From assembly GCF_020405225.1 (NCBI RefSeq), contig NZ_CP084472.1, forward strand, positions 2,976,001-3,040,000: 64,000 bases of DNA. Reading direction: 5' to 3'. Shown here in pieces: positions 45,599 to 54,365 of the stretch; the first letter of the stretch is position 1, and every line of letters begins with the position of its first letter. The stretch comes from Natrinema sp. DC36 (GTDB taxonomy: Archaea; Halobacteriota; Halobacteria; Halobacteriales; Natrialbaceae). Below the pieces are notes generated by a model that saw nothing but the letters and a program-made list of their open reading frames with translations, was not told the origin of the DNA and made no database searches. A program made the translations under genes and the position numbers.

Positions 45599-45626
45599 AT
45601 CTACGTTTTCGTGTTTGGAAGATATG
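45596..45626 (-). promoter_or_regulatory. Dyad over TATA box and start codon of the MarR/PemK operon
   Basis: CATATCT at 45596-45602 and AGATATG at 45620-45626 form a perfect 7-bp inverted repeat with 17 bases between. One arm includes the start codon (45596-45598), the other the minus-strand TATA-like element (CATATCTT, centre about 27 nt upstream). Such placement fits an autoregulatory operator. Confidence 0.5.
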
Positions 45627-45749
45627 TTTGTTTTCCTCGTTTGTACCCTTTGTCTCGATTCGTTGCTCGGTGATCGGGACGAATCGGCCGTCGGTGGCTC
45701 CATTCTCCGGTGACGGTGCGTTTTTAGCGCCGCTCGCCCACCCTCCGGT

Positions 45750-46520
45750 ATGGAACTCAACGGCGTGGCGGACCTGCCCGAGATCCGCTCCGGCGACGAC
45801 ATCGCCGAACTCGTCGCGGATCGGGCCGCCCTCGAGCCCGGCGACGTGCTCACCGTCGCCAGCACGGTCGTCTCGAAGGCGGAGGGCCGGACGGCGAATC
45901 TCGAGGACTACCCGGTCAGCGGCCGGGCGCGGGAGATCGCCGACCGGATCGCGGAGTTGGCCGACGAGGAGAAGGACCCGCGATTCGCGCAGGCGGTCCT
46001 CGAGGAGAGCACGGAACTGCTGATCGACGCTCCCTTTCTGCTGACCGAGACCAGGTTCGGCCACATCTGCGTCAACGCGGGGATCGACCGCTCGAACGTG
46101 CCGGATCACGACCTGTTACTCCTGCCGAAGCGACCGACCGAGAGCGCCGAGCGGATTCGAGCGGGGCTCGAGCGGCGGGGCCTCGAGGACGTCGCGGTGG
46201 TCGTCACGGACACCTGCGGCCGGCCGTTCCGACACGGCCAGCGCGGCGTCGCGCTCGGCTGGGCCGGGATGCCCGCGAGCAGGGACTGGCGGGGCGAACT
46301 CGACCGGGACGGCCACGAACTCGGCGTCACCGTCCAGTCGGTCGTCGACGAACTCGCCGCCGCCGCGAACCTCATTACTGGCGAGGGAGCAGGCGGGACG
46401 CCCGCCGTCGTCGTCCGGGGCTGGGAGTTCGGCGAGCACGAGGGGAGCGACGAGCTCTTTCGATCCGTCGAGAGCGACTTCGTTCGTCAGTCGCTTCGAG
46501 AGTGGAGGTTCAGTGAATGA
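45750..46520 (+). CDS. cofE: Coenzyme F420-0:L-glutamate ligase
   Basis: A 256-residue enzyme with the CofE pattern: GDDIAELVADRAALEPGDVLTVASTVVSKAEGR, RFGHICVNAGIDRSNVP and VVVTDTCGRPFRHGQRGVALGWAGM. It adds L-glutamates to F420-0 with GTP, the last step in F420 synthesis. Its stop overlaps the ATG of the F420-dependent oxidoreductase gene (ATGA at 46517), linking cofactor finishing and use. The start of the MarR gene is 151 bases away on the other strand. Confidence 0.95.
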   Translation: MELNGVADLPEIRSGDDIAELVADRAALEPGDVLTVASTVVSKAEGRTANLEDYPVSGRAREIADRIAELADEEKDPRFAQAVLEESTELLIDAPFLLTETRFGHICVNAGIDRSNVPDHDLLLLPKRPTESAERIRAGLERRGLEDVAVVVTDTCGRPFRHGQRGVALGWAGMPASRDWRGELDRDGHELGVTVQSVVDELAAAANLITGEGAGGTPAVVVRGWEFGEHEGSDELFRSVESDFVRQSLREWRFSE

Positions 46521-47545
46521 GTGAGAACACCGACTCGAGCAACGATCCGACCTGGGGCATCGAGCTCACGCCCGAACACCCGCCCGAACGAGTGGCCGAC
46601 CTGGCCGCGCTCGCGGAGGACGAGGGGTTCGACATCGCGTTCGCGAGCAGCCACTACTTCAATCGCGATCCGTTCGTGGTGCTCTCCCGGATGGCCGACG
46701 CCACCGACGAGATCCGGCTCGGGCCGGGCGTCGTCAATCCGTACGAAACGCACCCCGTGAAACTGGCCGCGCAGACGGCGACGATCGACGAGATCAGCGA
46801 CGGCAGAGGCGTCTTCGGCGTCGGCGCGGGCGACCGCTCCTCCCTGTCGAACCTCGGTCTCGAGCGCGACAGCCCGCTCCGGCGCGTCCTCGAGACGTTC
46901 GATCTCGCTCGAGAGCTCTGGGACGGCCGGACGGTCACCCACGAGGGAACGTTCACCGCGCGGGACGCGTCGCTCAACCTCGAGCCGCCGTCCGAGGAGA
47001 TTCCGGTCTACGTCGGCGCGCAGGGCCCGCACATGCTTCGGATGAGCGCGAAACACGCCGACGGCGTGCTGGTCAACGCCGCCCACCCGCGGGACCTCGA
47101 GTGGGCGGCGGGCCAGCTCGAGCGGGGGAGTGAGGAACGACCGGACGAGCGCGGCGAGTTCGAGTCGCTCGCGTTCGCGAGCGTCAGCGTCGCCGGCGAC
47201 GAAGCCGCGGCGCGCGAGGCCGCCCGGCCGCCCGTCGCCTTCATCGTCGGCGGGGCCGCCGAGCCGGTCCTCGAGCGTCACGATATCGACCGCGACGCCG
47301 CGACCGCGGTGAGCGAGGCGCTCGAGCGGGGAGCGCTTCCCGAGGCCTTCGATCGCGTTACCCCGGCAATGATCGACGCGTTCTGTATCGCGGGAACGAC
47401 TGATACGGTCGCGGACCGGTTCGCCGCGGCGCTCGAGCACGTCGACGGGATCGTCGTCGGCTCGCCGCTGGGTCCGGATCTCGAGGACGCGATCGATCGG
47501 GCGAGCGAGGCGCTCGCTCGGGCGAACGAGATGCAACGCGAGTGA
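46517..47545 (+). CDS. LLM class F420-dependent oxidoreductase (Mer-like)
   Basis: A 342-residue TIM-barrel protein of the luciferase-like monooxygenase class: TPEHPPERVADLAALAEDEGFDIAFASSHYFNRDPFVVLSRMADATDEIRLGPGVVNPYETHPVKLA, GRGVFGVGAGDRSSL and PVYVGAQGPHMLRMSAKHADGVLVN. It is closest to methylenetetrahydromethanopterin reductase (Mer) and its haloarchaeal relatives, which use F420H2. Haloarchaea use folates instead of methanopterin, so the substrate may be methylene-THF or something else. Coupled to cofE by a 4-bp overlap. Confidence 0.9.
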   Translation: MSENTDSSNDPTWGIELTPEHPPERVADLAALAEDEGFDIAFASSHYFNRDPFVVLSRMADATDEIRLGPGVVNPYETHPVKLAAQTATIDEISDGRGVFGVGAGDRSSLSNLGLERDSPLRRVLETFDLARELWDGRTVTHEGTFTARDASLNLEPPSEEIPVYVGAQGPHMLRMSAKHADGVLVNAAHPRDLEWAAGQLERGSEERPDERGEFESLAFASVSVAGDEAAAREAARPPVAFIVGGAAEPVLERHDIDRDAATAVSEALERGALPEAFDRVTPAMIDAFCIAGTTDTVADRFAAALEHVDGIVVGSPLGPDLEDAIDRASEALARANEMQRE

Positions 47546-47562
47546 AAAGTCAGTCGTCGCGG

Positions 47563-47766
47563 TCAGTTCGCGGTGAAGAGGTTGCCGACCGCACCGAGGG
47601 TGAGGACGCCGAAAACGCCCATCGAGACGGCGACGAGGAGCGCGCCAATCAGGACGAGCAGCGGTGCGAGTCCCGCGCCCATCGCGACGTCAGTGAAGAG
47701 TTCGGTCATCTCGAAGAGATCGTCCACGACGCGGTTCGCGACGTTCAGCGGTGTGACGGTGTCCAT
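47563..47766 (-). CDS. Small membrane protein, haloarchaeal
   Basis: A 67-residue protein: an amphipathic start (MDTVTPLNVANRVVDDLFEMTELFTDVA), then a single hydrophobic helix (LAPLLVLIGALLVAVSMGVFGVLTLGAVGNLF, about 33-64). No domain recognised. It stands alone, convergent with the Mer-like gene, 17 bases apart. Confidence 0.7.
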   Translation of the reverse strand: MDTVTPLNVANRVVDDLFEMTELFTDVAMGAGLAPLLVLIGALLVAVSMGVFGVLTLGAVGNLFTAN

Positions 47767-47892
47767 ATTCTGGCGTTGTGACCCGTGCTACTTGGCCGTA
47801 CCGGTCCCGTTCCCCGTTCAACGCCGGTCGCTGTACGTCGTCCTCGGGAGCGGAGGCGAGCGATTAAGCCGCCGGCGCTCGTACTCCCGTCC

Positions 47893-48276
47893 GTGACCGA
47901 CGACGCGACGCTCTCGGATTTCGCGTCCGCCGCTACCGACGAACCGGACGCCGACTCGAGTACCGACGGAGACGGCGACAGCGACGGCAACAGCAACTCG
48001 ACAGCGGGAACCGACGACGAGCCAACGCCGGAAACTACTGCCGACCCCACGCCGAAAGTCGACGCCGAACCAGCATCGAGTGTCGACTCCGACGCTCCGT
48101 CAGCGGGCGCGGACGACTCCAACAGACCGTCAGCGGGCGCGGACGACCCCACTGGCGATCCCGGACTCTCCACGTACGCCTGGGGCGAGTTCGACTGTAG
48201 TCGGTGCGACGGCGCGACCGACCGCGTCTGGCGTTCGAACGGCGATCTGGTCTGTCCCGACTGCAAGGAGTGGTAA
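47893..48276 (+). CDS. Disordered acidic protein with C-terminal zinc ribbon (DUF7573-like)
   Basis: A 127-residue protein from GTG 47893 (VTDDATLSDFASAATDEPDAD). Most of it is a low-complexity Asp/Ser/Thr/Pro linker; the end is a conserved ribbon, STYAWGEFDCSRCDGATDRVWRSNGDLVCPDCKEW, with CSRC and CPDC. This layout (short N-terminal box TLSDF, long acidic linker, TYAW + ribbon) is common in haloarchaea. It probably binds zinc. A tandem 30-bp period repeat lies in the linker. Role unknown. Confidence 0.78.
   Translation: MTDDATLSDFASAATDEPDADSSTDGDGDSDGNSNSTAGTDDEPTPETTADPTPKVDAEPASSVDSDAPSAGADDSNRPSAGADDPTGDPGLSTYAWGEFDCSRCDGATDRVWRSNGDLVCPDCKEW
48097..48147 (+). repeat. Direct repeat inside the acidic linker
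   Basis: The 21-base unit CCGTCAGCGGGCGCGGACGAC occurs at 48097-48117 and again at 48127-48147, a 30-base period that duplicates ten codons (PSAGADD plus linker). It is an in-frame expansion, probably by slippage, in an already disordered region. Confidence 0.85.
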
Positions 48277-48339
48277 CGAATGACTGGCCGGGGTAATAGC
48301 GGACTTCTCGAGGGGTGCCTGCGAATGTGCTCCCGAAGA

Positions 48340-48346
48340 TTTATAT
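48340..48346 (+). promoter_or_regulatory. TATA box of the cold-shock gene
   Basis: TTTATAT is centred 30 nt before the ATG at 48373, in an otherwise GC-rich stretch (CGAAGATTTATATCTTCG, itself a dyad). It predicts a very short leader. The surrounding dyad CGAAGAT/ATCTTCG could also be a binding site. Confidence 0.7.
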
Positions 48347-48372
48347 CTTCGTCGCGGTTCTATTGAGATGCA

Positions 48373-48567
48373 ATGGCGAAAGGTACGGTCGACTTCTTCA
48401 ACGACACAGGCGGCTACGGATTCATCGAAACTGACGACGCGGACGACGACGTGTTCTTCCACATGGAAGACGTCGGCGGCCCGGACCTCGAAGAGGGGCA
48501 GGAGGTCGAGTTCGATATCGAGGAGGCCGAAAAAGGGCCACGCGCGACGAACCTCGAGCGAGTCTAA
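48373..48567 (+). CDS. cspA: Cold-shock domain protein
   Basis: A 64-residue protein: AKGTVDFFNDTGGYGFIETDDADDDVFFHMEDV has both RNA-binding motifs (RNP1-like GYGFIE and RNP2-like VFFHM), and the rest matches a CspA beta barrel (GQEVEFDIEEAEKGPRATNLERV). It binds single-stranded RNA or DNA and acts as an RNA chaperone. It has its own strong TATA box and is monocistronic. Haloarchaea usually carry several copies. Confidence 0.95.
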   Translation: MAKGTVDFFNDTGGYGFIETDDADDDVFFHMEDVGGPDLEEGQEVEFDIEEAEKGPRATNLERV

Positions 48568-48831
48568 GCTGTTCCGTCGAGTGGTATCGTTTTCTGATTG
48601 CTACTCGGGTAGCGACGGCTCTCGGGTGTGAGTGGAACGAGTCTCGTGTGAGATCGTTCGCGACTCACTCGAGGATCGCGCTCGTCCCGAGCGGAGCGTT
48701 ACGACAGGGACGACAGCGGCGGCGTCTTCTCACATAACTGGTAGTTCATGTGACACAAAGCATATGTTCCGGAGCAACGGATGTCGTCGTAATGACCGGG
48801 TCGGCCGGGTCCCCGCAGACACTTCGACAGT

Positions 48832-49812
48832 ATGACTGATGCAAACCCGACAGTAGACGCAGGCACCGAGTTGACGGCCGACGGCGACACCCTCCGAATT
48901 TCGACGGTCGAACGACTGTGTGCCGCCATCGAGACGAACGTTTCGCGCGTAATCGTCGGCCACGACGATGTCATCGAGCACGTCGTTACCGCCGTCCTCG
49001 GGCGCGGACACGTCCTGCTCGACGACGTTCCCGGCGTCGGCAAGACCATGCTGGCGCGCTCGATCGCCAAATCCGTCGACTGCACGTTCAGTCGCGTCCA
49101 GTTCACGCCGGATCTCCTCCCCACCGACGTCACCGGTGTGAACATCTTCAACCAGCAGACACGCGAATTCGAGTTCCAGTCCGGCCCCGTCTTCGGAAAC
49201 ATCGTCCTCGGCGACGAGATCAACCGCGCACCGCCCAAGACGCAGGCCGCGCTGCTCGAGGCCATGGAGGAGGGGCAGGTCACCACCGACGGCCGGACGC
49301 GCGAGCTGCCGACGCCGTTTACCGTGATCGCGACCCAGAACGCCGTCGAACCGAATCGTACCTACGATCTGCCCTTCGCCGAACTCGACCGGTTCATGAA
49401 GAAGCTCCACCTCGGTTATCCGGAGCCCGAGGAGGAGGCGGAACTGCTCGGCCGGACCGTCGGCGACCATCCCATCGAGTCGCTCGAGCCGGTGACCGAC
49501 CGCGAGACGCTCGTCGCCGCCCGCGAAACCGTCTCGACGGTGCAAGTCGCGGAGCCGGTTCGAGCGTACGTGACGCGGCTCGCGGCGTACACCCGCGAGC
49601 ACGCGCACATCGGCGTCAGTCCCCGCGGGACGATCTCGTTGCTCCGGGCGGCACAGGCCCGCGCCGTCACGAACGGCCGGGAGTACGTGACTCCCGACGA
49701 CGTGCAGGCCGAGGCCCCCGTCGTCATGAGCCACCGGATCAAGACGGACGGTCGCGACCGCACCGGCGACGCGGTCGTCGAGGACGCACTCGAGCGCGTT
49801 CCCGTCGAATGA
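48832..49812 (+). CDS. MoxR family AAA+ ATPase
   Basis: A 326-residue AAA+ protein with Walker A DVPGVGKTM (66-74), Walker B NIVLGDEINRA (about 121-131), sensor-1 TVIATQNAVEP and a sensor-2 region SPRGTISLLRAAQARA. MoxR ATPases act as chaperones that insert metals or mature partner proteins, usually with DUF58/vWA partners. It is the first gene of a three-gene unit; its stop overlaps the DUF58 start by ATGA. Confidence 0.95.
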   Translation: MTDANPTVDAGTELTADGDTLRISTVERLCAAIETNVSRVIVGHDDVIEHVVTAVLGRGHVLLDDVPGVGKTMLARSIAKSVDCTFSRVQFTPDLLPTDVTGVNIFNQQTREFEFQSGPVFGNIVLGDEINRAPPKTQAALLEAMEEGQVTTDGRTRELPTPFTVIATQNAVEPNRTYDLPFAELDRFMKKLHLGYPEPEEEAELLGRTVGDHPIESLEPVTDRETLVAARETVSTVQVAEPVRAYVTRLAAYTREHAHIGVSPRGTISLLRAAQARAVTNGREYVTPDDVQAEAPVVMSHRIKTDGRDRTGDAVVEDALERVPVE

Positions 49813-50969
49813 GGGCCCCACCTCGACTGCGGCTGACGCACCGCGGCTGGACCGTCGTCGTGGCCGTGCTCGTTGCCGTCGCGCTGAGCTGGGGGTTCGG
49901 CCCCCGTGCGTTGAACGCGATCGTCGTCCCGCTGGTCGTCGTCCTGCTCGCCGGCCTCGTCACGACCGCCCGAACCGACCGACCGCGCGTCGACCGGCAG
50001 CCCGTCAGTGAGGGGTTCATCGGCGAGCAGCGACGGGTCGAGATCGCGATCGAGACCGACGGCGCGATCGCCGCAACTGTCCGCGACACCGTCGGTGACG
50101 GCCTCTCGTCGACCGCGGAACCCGTCGCCGAGACGACTCTCGAGGGCGATGAAACGGTTACCTACGACGTGCGACTCGAGGCGCGGGGCCGTCACCGGGT
50201 CGGTCCACTGTCGATCGTCGTCAGCGACGTCGTCGGCCTCGTCGAGCGCCGATTCGAGTACGAGGAAATGACGCCCGTGCTCGTCTATCCGTACGTTCAC
50301 GAGCTGGGCAACGGCCCGGCCGCCGACCTTCGAGCCCTCACCGGCGTCGCCGATCGGCGCGACCGCGAGGAGTTCGATCACCTTCGAGAGTACCAACGCG
50401 GGGATCCGCTCCGCGACGTCCACTGGAAGACCGCCGCCAAGCGCCCCGACGACGAACTGGTCGTCGCGGAGTACGCTGACGACGAGGCGGTCGGAGCCGT
50501 CACGGTCGCCGCGGAGTGCCGTTCGCGTCGATTCGACGAGCTCGCCGATCGCGACGATGAGTGGGCGGCGGCCACCGCAAGCGTTGTCACCGTTCTCCTC
50601 GAGCGAGGCGCGCCGGTCGGGCTCAGCCTTCCCGACGAGACGCAGCAGCCGGGAGACGGCCGAGAACACCACCGCGAACTGCTGGGACTGCTGGCCGTCG
50701 CCGGGCCCGGCGAACTCGACGACCGGACGCGGCGGGACGCCGACGTGCTGGTTCGAACCGACGCCGACGGGACGACGATCGTCGTCGACGACCGCGAGAT
50801 CCCCTTCGACCGGCTCCGCGGTCGAGATCGAGGGCGAGGAGAGGGAAGCGGCGATGGCGATCACGACGAGCGACGCGGCGGGGGGGATCACAACGCGCAA
50901 CGCGGCCAGGGCGATTACGACAGTCGACGCGAACGCGACGACGGCGGACGATCGGAGGTGAGTCCATGA
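49809..50969 (+). CDS. DUF58 domain protein
   Basis: A 386-residue protein: two hydrophobic segments near the N-terminus (TVVVAVLVAVALSWGF; ALNAIVVPLVVVLLAGLV), a beta-rich region, and the DUF58 block FDHLREYQRGDPLRDVHWKTAAKRPDDELVVAEYADD near residue 195-230. The tail (about 340-386) is Asp/Gly/Arg-rich and disordered. The usual partner of MoxR ATPases, predicted to hold a vWA-like fold. Coupled by ATGA both to MoxR and to the transglutaminase gene. Confidence 0.92.
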   Translation: MRAPPRLRLTHRGWTVVVAVLVAVALSWGFGPRALNAIVVPLVVVLLAGLVTTARTDRPRVDRQPVSEGFIGEQRRVEIAIETDGAIAATVRDTVGDGLSSTAEPVAETTLEGDETVTYDVRLEARGRHRVGPLSIVVSDVVGLVERRFEYEEMTPVLVYPYVHELGNGPAADLRALTGVADRRDREEFDHLREYQRGDPLRDVHWKTAAKRPDDELVVAEYADDEAVGAVTVAAECRSRRFDELADRDDEWAAATASVVTVLLERGAPVGLSLPDETQQPGDGREHHRELLGLLAVAGPGELDDRTRRDADVLVRTDADGTTIVVDDREIPFDRLRGRDRGRGEGSGDGDHDERRGGGDHNAQRGQGDYDSRRERDDGGRSEVSP

Positions 50970-53269
50970 GTACGGACTCGTCCGGACGCGTCGGCGATCG
51001 GACGATATCGCTCGATACGGACCGATCCGTCGACTCCGACATCGTCCGGCCCGTCGCCCTGGGCTGCGTGCTTGCTCTAACGGCGTCGTACGTGAGCGTC
51101 CTCTACGGAATAACGCAGGTCGTCGGCGGCAGTCAGACACTGTTCGCGCTCGTCGCGGCGATGCTCGTCGCGGCGACGGTACTCGCGCGGCTGATCCGGC
51201 CGCTGACCGCGGCGGTCCTCGCGCTGGCAGCGACCGGAATCGGCTTCAGCTACTACCTCACGTCGGCCGGCGTCGATCCCGGCGTCGTCTTTACGGCCAC
51301 CGACGCACTCGTCTCCGATACCGTCGCGCTCGCGACCGGTCTCCCCCTCCTCCGGATGCTGCAGGCGGGCGTCTGGACGCTGGGATTCGCGCCCGCTCCC
51401 GTCTTCCTCTCGTGGTATCTCGCCCTTCGAGGCCGGTACGCGCTCGGCGTCATCCCCGGCGGGGCCGCGCTGGGCTTTCTCGTGTTGACCGGCGACGCGG
51501 GCACGCTCACCACCCTGGCCGGCACCCTCGCCGCCATCGGCGCCGTCGCCGCCGGCGAACTCGAGAAACGGGGCGGCTCGATCCGGCAGGCGGACCTGCT
51601 CGCGGCCCTGTTCGCGCTGATCGTCGTCCTCTCGATGACGGTCACGATCGTCCCCGGCCAGCCGTCCGGGCCGACCCACCTCGTCCAGGGCGAACCCGGC
51701 ACGCTCGAGGCGACGCTCGATACCGCGCCCCAGCGGTCGGGAATCTCCGGACAGGTCGATCTCTCACCGGAAGTGCGGTTTACGGTCGAGTCCGACCGAC
51801 AGTCGTACTGGCGCACGGGCGTCTACGATCGCTTCACCGGCGACGAGTGGATCCGGACCGGGCAGAGCAACCGGTACGACGGACGGATCGGATCGCCGCC
51901 GGGCAACTACGACCGGGTCGAACAGACCATCACCGCCGAGACGAAACTGGGGATCATGCCCGTCGCCCCACAGCCGATCTCGCTCGGCGGCGACGTGACG
52001 CGGCGGACGAGCGTTTCCACCCACGGCCAGCCGCGCCCCGAAACGCCGCTCGAGGCGGGTGACAGCTACAGGGTCGAGAGCGCGATCGTCGACCCCAGTC
52101 CGTCCGCGCTCCGGGCCGCCGGGACGAACTATCCCGACGACGTCACCGACCACCACCTGCAGACGCCCGAAGGTACCTCGAGCGAGTTCCGGGAGCGCAC
52201 CGCCGAGATCACGGCCGACGCCGCCAATCCGTACGAGACCGCGGTCGCGATCGAGCGCCACCTCGAGTCCTCGAAGGAGTACTCGCTGGAGGTCTCCAAG
52301 CCCCCCGGAAACGCCGCCGAGGAGTTCCTGCTCGAGATGGACGAGGGCTACTGCGTCTACTTCGCGACGACGATGGCGCAGATGCTCCGCGAGGAGGGCG
52401 TCCCGGCCCGCTACGTCACCGGCTACACGAGCGGCCAGCAGGTCGACGACGATAGATACGTGGTCCGCGGGCTCGACGCCCACGCCTGGGTCGAGGTCTA
52501 CTTCCCCGACCACGGCTGGGTCCAATTTGATCCGACGCCAGGGGACGGCCGCAACGACGTCCACACCGACCGGCTCGAGGAGGCCCGCGAAAACGGCAAC
52601 GAGGACGCGGACACCGAGGAAAGCGCCCACGTTCCGGCTCGCGACGATTCGTCCGACGATCCCGATGACGACTCGAGCGATCCGTCCGAACCCGACCCCG
52701 ACGACCCGAACGATCCAGGCACTCCGGGCGACCCCAACGAACCGAGCGAGCCGAACGGTTCGCCGAACGAGCCGGTCAACGGAACGAACGAGAGCCCGTC
52801 CGACCGCACCGAGGGCACCGAGTCGAACGACGCCGAGCCGCTCGTCACGGTCACGCGCGAAACGGCGGCGCTCGGGTTCGTCCTCTTCCTCGGACTCGCC
52901 GCGGGCGTGCGCCGGATCGACGCGACGACGCGCGCTCGTCGCGAACTCGGGGTCTACTGGCACGGCCGCCGTCGCGACCCCGATCGAGACGCCGAACGCG
53001 CATTCGCCCGGCTCGAGCGGCTACTCGCACGCCAGTATCGGCCGCGGCGGCGGTCGGAATCGGCTCGAGCGTACCTGGCGGCACTGTCGGCAGCGACGGA
53101 CGACGCGGCCGACGCGGAGCCGATCGACCCGCGGACCGAACTGGTCGTCGACTACTACGAGCGAGCGACCTACGGCGGCGGTATCAGCCGAGCGGACGCC
53201 GACGAAGCGATCGAGATCGTCGACGATATCGCTCGAGAGTCCCTTCCAGTAGTCGGTCGACTCCGATAA
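50966..53269 (+). CDS. TgpA-like transglutaminase, integral membrane protein
   Basis: A 767-residue protein. About seven hydrophobic helices fill residues 25-215; an external transglutaminase-like domain follows with the catalytic triad Cys463 (EGYCVYFATT), His506 (DAHAWVEV) and Asp522 (QFDPTPG). A long acidic Asp/Pro/Ser/Asn linker (about 540-630) leads to one last transmembrane helix (LGFVLFLGLAAGV) and a cytoplasmic tail with a DUF4129-like arginine-rich helix. In bacteria TgpA/MoxR/DUF58 modules are linked to cell-envelope processes. Third gene of the coupled operon (ATGA with DUF58). Confidence 0.93.
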   Translation: MSTDSSGRVGDRTISLDTDRSVDSDIVRPVALGCVLALTASYVSVLYGITQVVGGSQTLFALVAAMLVAATVLARLIRPLTAAVLALAATGIGFSYYLTSAGVDPGVVFTATDALVSDTVALATGLPLLRMLQAGVWTLGFAPAPVFLSWYLALRGRYALGVIPGGAALGFLVLTGDAGTLTTLAGTLAAIGAVAAGELEKRGGSIRQADLLAALFALIVVLSMTVTIVPGQPSGPTHLVQGEPGTLEATLDTAPQRSGISGQVDLSPEVRFTVESDRQSYWRTGVYDRFTGDEWIRTGQSNRYDGRIGSPPGNYDRVEQTITAETKLGIMPVAPQPISLGGDVTRRTSVSTHGQPRPETPLEAGDSYRVESAIVDPSPSALRAAGTNYPDDVTDHHLQTPEGTSSEFRERTAEITADAANPYETAVAIERHLESSKEYSLEVSKPPGNAAEEFLLEMDEGYCVYFATTMAQMLREEGVPARYVTGYTSGQQVDDDRYVVRGLDAHAWVEVYFPDHGWVQFDPTPGDGRNDVHTDRLEEARENGNEDADTEESAHVPARDDSSDDPDDDSSDPSEPDPDDPNDPGTPGDPNEPSEPNGSPNEPVNGTNESPSDRTEGTESNDAEPLVTVTRETAALGFVLFLGLAAGVRRIDATTRARRELGVYWHGRRRDPDRDAERAFARLERLLARQYRPRRRSESARAYLAALSAATDDAADAEPIDPRTELVVDYYERATYGGGISRADADEAIEIVDDIARESLPVVGRLR

Positions 53270-53395
53270 GACAGGGGCCAATCCGAACGTCACCGCGATC
53301 GAACGGGAACTGAGTTGTTTACCGGCGGCCAGTCGCGGATAACTCCCTCGCCTACTCAAAAAGAACCGCGCGAAAGCATGCGGGTCCCGATAGTG

Positions 53396-53403
53396 TTTAA
53401 TAT
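53396..53403 (+). promoter_or_regulatory. TATA box of the aIF1 gene
   Basis: TTTAATAT is centred 28 nt before the ATG at 53428, predicting a leaderless or nearly leaderless transcript for the translation factor gene. Confidence 0.65.
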
Positions 53404-53427
53404 GCCCGTTTCATAGCTACGAACGTA

Positions 53428-53721
53428 ATGTCGGAAGTCTGCTCGACGTGCGGGCTGCCCGAGGAACTCTGCGTCTGTGAGGACGTGGCCAAGGGACAAC
53501 AGCAACTCACCATCCGCATTGACGAGCGCAGATACGGGAAAGAGGTAACGATCGTCGAAGGATTCGATCCGAAGGACGTCGATCTGGACAGTCTCTCGTC
53601 GGATCTCAAATCGAAGTTCGCCTGTGGCGGCACCGTCGAGGACGACCACATCGAACTCCAAGGCAACCACACCGGTCGCATCGAAGAGTTCCTTCGGGAC
53701 CGGGGCTTCAACGTCGCCTGA
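53428..53721 (+). CDS. Translation initiation factor aIF1 (SUI1 family)
   Basis: A 97-residue protein with an N-terminal [13 protein letters not shown] zinc-ribbon-like box and the SUI1 fold: [71 protein letters not shown]. aIF1 binds the small ribosomal subunit near the P site and checks start-codon pairing. The KFACGGT-x(n)-I-x-LQG core is diagnostic. Monocistronic with its own promoter. Confidence 0.95.
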   Translation: MSEVCSTCGLPEELCVCEDVAKGQQQLTIRIDERRYGKEVTIVEGFDPKDVDLDSLSSDLKSKFACGGTVEDDHIELQGNHTGRIEEFLRDRGFNVA

Positions 53722-53906
53722 TACCCGCAATGCGCTGAGACGACTTCCGAACCCACGACCGCATCGCAATACTCTTATCCGTTTTTTCACGCCGATCGAC
53801 CAGTCGAATCGCCGAATCGCTGCGTCGAACTGCCGACTGACCGACGGGGATCCGACGCGAGGCTCCGTGGGAGACGGAGTGTGCGCTGACCCCGTGACCG
53901 AACCGA

Positions 53907-54272
53907 TCAGAACGGCGATTCGCGGTCGGTCGGTTCGTCGCGCTGTTCTTCCTCGCGAACGAGCCCGAATTTCATGCCGTACTTGTCGAGTCCACCCGCC
54001 ATGCTCTCGACGCGCGCATCGGCGGTTCCCTCGTAGGAACCGATGAGCTGTGCGGCCTGCACGCTCGCCTTCCCGTGCGGACAGACGGTGACGATGTGAT
54101 CGTCGTCTTCGAGTTCGTCCACACGGTCCGTGAGCTCGTGAAAGGGAATGTTCTCGCTGCCCGGAATGTGGCTGTGTTTGAAGTTCCGCTCGTCGCGGAT
54201 GTCGACGATGCGAACGTCCGCATCGTCCTCGAGGAGTTCCTTGACCTCGTCGGTGGAGATTTCGCCGTCCAT
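53907..54272 (-). CDS. Rhodanese domain protein
   Basis: A 121-residue single-domain rhodanese. ADVRIVDIRDERNFKHSHIPGSENIPFHEL is the conserved first half; the active-site loop is CPHGKAS (Cys64-Ser70), where the cysteine carries the persulfide. The six-residue loop CPHGKA is the size of classical rhodaneses, used for thiosulfate or persulfide sulfur transfer. Cytoplasmic. It converges with aIF1. Confidence 0.92.
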   Translation of the reverse strand: MDGEISTDEVKELLEDDADVRIVDIRDERNFKHSHIPGSENIPFHELTDRVDELEDDDHIVTVCPHGKASVQAAQLIGSYEGTADARVESMAGGLDKYGMKFGLVREEEQRDEPTDRESPF

Positions 54273-54365
54273 TACCGGCGCGTTAGGTCGCGAGCTGAAT
54301 AAGAATACGGTTCCGGTCGCGTCCGGCCGAGCCGTCGGAGATGGCGTCGGCGAATCGCAATCGCG

